Assembly (NCBI GenBank): GCA_018970965.1
Contig: JAGWVG010000103.1
Coordinates: 1-6,447, forward strand
DNA length: 6,447 nucleotides
Direction of reading: 5' to 3'
Origin: Alphaproteobacteria bacterium
Lineage (GTDB): Bacteria > Pseudomonadota > Alphaproteobacteria > Sphingomonadales > Sphingomonadaceae
This document shows, in pieces, positions 4,933-6,447 of this stretch. The stretch's first letter is position 1. Every line of letters begins with the position of its first letter. The position numbers were made by a program, and so were the translations under genes. The notes below the pieces were generated by a model. That model was not told where the DNA came from. It did no database searches and worked only from the letters and a program-made list of their open reading frames with translations.

Positions 4933-6447
4933 GGCAGCACTTCTCGATCACGCAAGATCAGCTTTAGAAGCCGCACAGGCCTATGCCGCGGCGGCACAGG
5001 CCAAATTGCGGACGCGGCTGGGGCACGCGAGCCTCGATGCCGAGCAACATGCAGCACATGGCTATGCATGGATCGAAACCAGTGTCGCCGCCCTGCGGGC
5101 CGTTACCTCCTGGCTCACCCGGTTAGAGGCTGATGGGCAAGCATGCGCGGCCGATGAACTGGCGGTGCAGATTGGCTGTGGCGAGACGCTGGCGCAGTTG
5201 CTGGGCGGCCTGCCCATGGGGCAAAATGAATTTATTCGTCCCGCCGATCTCGATGCGCAAAATGCCGCGCAGACCCTCGCGGACCATGTATCGGTTCAGT
5301 ATTTTTTGAAACGCGGCAACACGGCGGCCACGCGAGCCGCGCTCATCCAGCAGCTGCGCGACGGACAGACCATTTCTGACCTGACCGGTGACGCGCTGAT
5401 TGACAGCATAAGAGATCAATATCGCCGCTTTACCGATGATCGCATCTTGCCCTTTGCGCATCGCTGGCATTTGGACAACGCGCTAATCCCGGACGCAACG
5501 ATTGGCGAAATGGCGGCACTTGGCACATTTGGCGTCTGCATTCCTGAAAGCTATGGCGGGCTTGGCCTAGGCAAGTTGGTGATGTGCGTCATTACCGAAG
5601 AATTGTCGCGCGGCTGGATTGGTGCGGGCTCACTTGGCACACGATCTGAAATTGCGGGCGAGTTGATCTTACTCGGCGGTACTGACGCACAAAAATCGAA
5701 ATGGCTGCCACCCATTGCCTCTGGCGATATTTTGCCAACGGCAGTCTTTACCGAGCCTGACACTGGGTCTGACATGGCAAGCTTGGCCACACGTGCGGTG
5801 CGTGGGCCGCAAGGCTGGGAAATCCATGGCGCCAAAAACTGGATCACCCACGCCGCGCGGTCGGACATGATGACCCTGCTGGCCCGCAGCTTGCCCGATG
5901 AAAAAGGTTATGCGGGTCTGTCCATGTTTCTCATTCCCAAGCCGCGCGGGACTGAGACAAACCCCTTCCCTGCCGCCGGAATGACAGGCAGCGAAATTGA
6001 AGTTCTTGGCTACCGCGGTATGCGTGAATATGCGCTTCAGTTTGATGGCATGATAGCCCCTGAAGACGCGCTGCTGGGCGGTATAGAGGGTCAGGGCTTC
6101 AAACAATTGATGCGCACTTTTGAAGGCGCACGCATCCAAACTGCCGCACGCGCTGTGGGCGTGGCGCGCCGCGCCTTTGAGCTGGGGTGGGATTATGCAC
6201 TCTCCCGCAAGCAATTTGGCAAGCCGTTGATTGATTTTCCGCGGGTCGCCGACAAGCTGGCGATGATGGCTGTCGATACACTTTTTGCCCGGGAGATGAC
6301 TTATTTCGCGGCGCGCGAGAAAGATTTGGGCAAAAGATGCGATATTGAGGCGGGGATGGCCAAACTCCACGCCGCTCGCGTCGCCTGGTCCAATGCGGAT
6401 GCCGGGCTGCAAATTCACGGCGGCAATGGATATGCGCTGGAATATGA
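4925..6447 (+). CDS. mcd: (2S)-methylsuccinyl-CoA dehydrogenase-like acyl-CoA dehydrogenase with N-terminal extension (3' end beyond window)
   Basis: The frame is open from the ATG at 4925 to the edge: 507 codons with no stop. Residues 1 to about 160 form a largely helical, alanine-rich extension (HGYAWIETSVAALRAV, GGLPMGQNEFIRPADL) that ordinary acyl-CoA dehydrogenases lack. The core follows, with CIPESYGGLGLGK (205-217), EELSRGWIGAGSLGTRSEIA (225-244), AVFTEPDTGSD (273-283), KNWITHAARSD (304-314), EVLGYRGMREY (359-369), GGIEGQGFKQLM (385-396), ARIQTAARAVGVA (402-414) and QIHGGNGYALEY (496-507). Extension, length and these blocks fit Mcd of the ethylmalonyl-CoA pathway, which oxidises (2S)-methylsuccinyl-CoA to mesaconyl-C1-CoA with FAD. 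The catalytic glutamate is expected about 16 residues beyond the edge and cannot be checked. The ATG overlaps the 3' end of mct by 8 bp; a weak AGGGA lies 12 nt upstream. Any remaining doubt concerns exact substrate, not family. Confidence 0.87.
   Translation, partial: MAEAALLDHARSALEAAQAYAAAAQAKLRTRLGHASLDAEQHAAHGYAWIETSVAALRAVTSWLTRLEADGQACAADELAVQIGCGETLAQLLGGLPMGQNEFIRPADLDAQNAAQTLADHVSVQYFLKRGNTAATRAALIQQLRDGQTISDLTGDALIDSIRDQYRRFTDDRILPFAHRWHLDNALIPDATIGEMAALGTFGVCIPESYGGLGLGKLVMCVITEELSRGWIGAGSLGTRSEIAGELILLGGTDAQKSKWLPPIASGDILPTAVFTEPDTGSDMASLATRAVRGPQGWEIHGAKNWITHAARSDMMTLLARSLPDEKGYAGLSMFLIPKPRGTETNPFPAAGMTGSEIEVLGYRGMREYALQFDGMIAPEDALLGGIEGQGFKQLMRTFEGARIQTAARAVGVARRAFELGWDYALSRKQFGKPLIDFPRVADKLAMMAVDTLFAREMTYFAAREKDLGKRCDIEAGMAKLHAARVAWSNADAGLQIHGGNGYALEY

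Noticed and set aside
5669..6418. Minus-strand open frame of 249 codons
   Set aside because: It is antisense to the Mcd-like gene, whose plus frame shows continuous family motifs.
1..6447. tRNA, rRNA, CRISPR array, insertion sequence or attachment site
   Set aside because: The window is nearly filled by coherent coding sequence, and I saw no regularly spaced direct repeats, transposase motifs or cloverleaf-like segments.

Overview
The window suggests an alphaproteobacterium, most likely of the Sphingomonadales/Erythrobacteraceae type. This is inferred from the ccmCDEF order, the style of the proteins and a GC content that looks like the mid to high fifties by eye. No RNA gene, transposon or CRISPR array is visible. 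Two divergent, tightly packed operons meet at an intergenic region of about 180 bp (1444-1625).

Left part, minus strand (1-1443): the start of a cytochrome c maturation (System I) operon, read leftwards as ccmC, ccmD, ccmE and the first 57 codons of ccmF. Each consecutive pair of genes overlaps by exactly 4 bp (ATGA, GTGA, ATGA). The products handle haem on the periplasmic side of the inner membrane: CcmC with CcmD loads haem onto the conserved histidine of CcmE, and CcmF takes part in its transfer to apocytochrome c.

Centre (1444-1625): a divergent regulatory region. Its ccmC-proximal part holds four short dyad symmetries packed into about 70 bp. No convincing sigma-70 promoter could be picked out.

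Right part, plus strand (1626-6447, open at the edge): a CoA-thioester operon of four genes. They are (1) an SDR of the HSD17B4/MFE-2 type, (2) a 391-aa acyl-CoA dehydrogenase with a glutaryl-CoA-dehydrogenase-like Tyr-Arg-Ser signature, (3) a class III CoA-transferase that closely resembles mesaconyl-CoA C1-C4 CoA transferase (Mct, 2-methylfumaryl-CoA isomerase) of the 3-hydroxypropionate bi-cycle, and (4) a long acyl-CoA dehydrogenase with a ~160-residue N-terminal extension, which I read as (2S)-methylsuccinyl-CoA dehydrogenase (Mcd) of the ethylmalonyl-CoA pathway. The fourth gene runs off the window just before the expected catalytic glutamate.

The main point of interest is the pairing of Mcd with Mct. 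Mcd makes mesaconyl-C1-CoA, and Mct moves the CoA to C4. Together they would link the ethylmalonyl-CoA pathway to the citramalyl-CoA end of the 3-hydroxypropionate bi-cycle. With a mesaconyl-C4-CoA hydratase and a citramalyl-CoA lyase, the carbon would leave as pyruvate plus acetyl-CoA instead of glyoxylate plus propionyl-CoA. The roles of the SDR and the shorter dehydrogenase in this scheme are not settled by the sequence.
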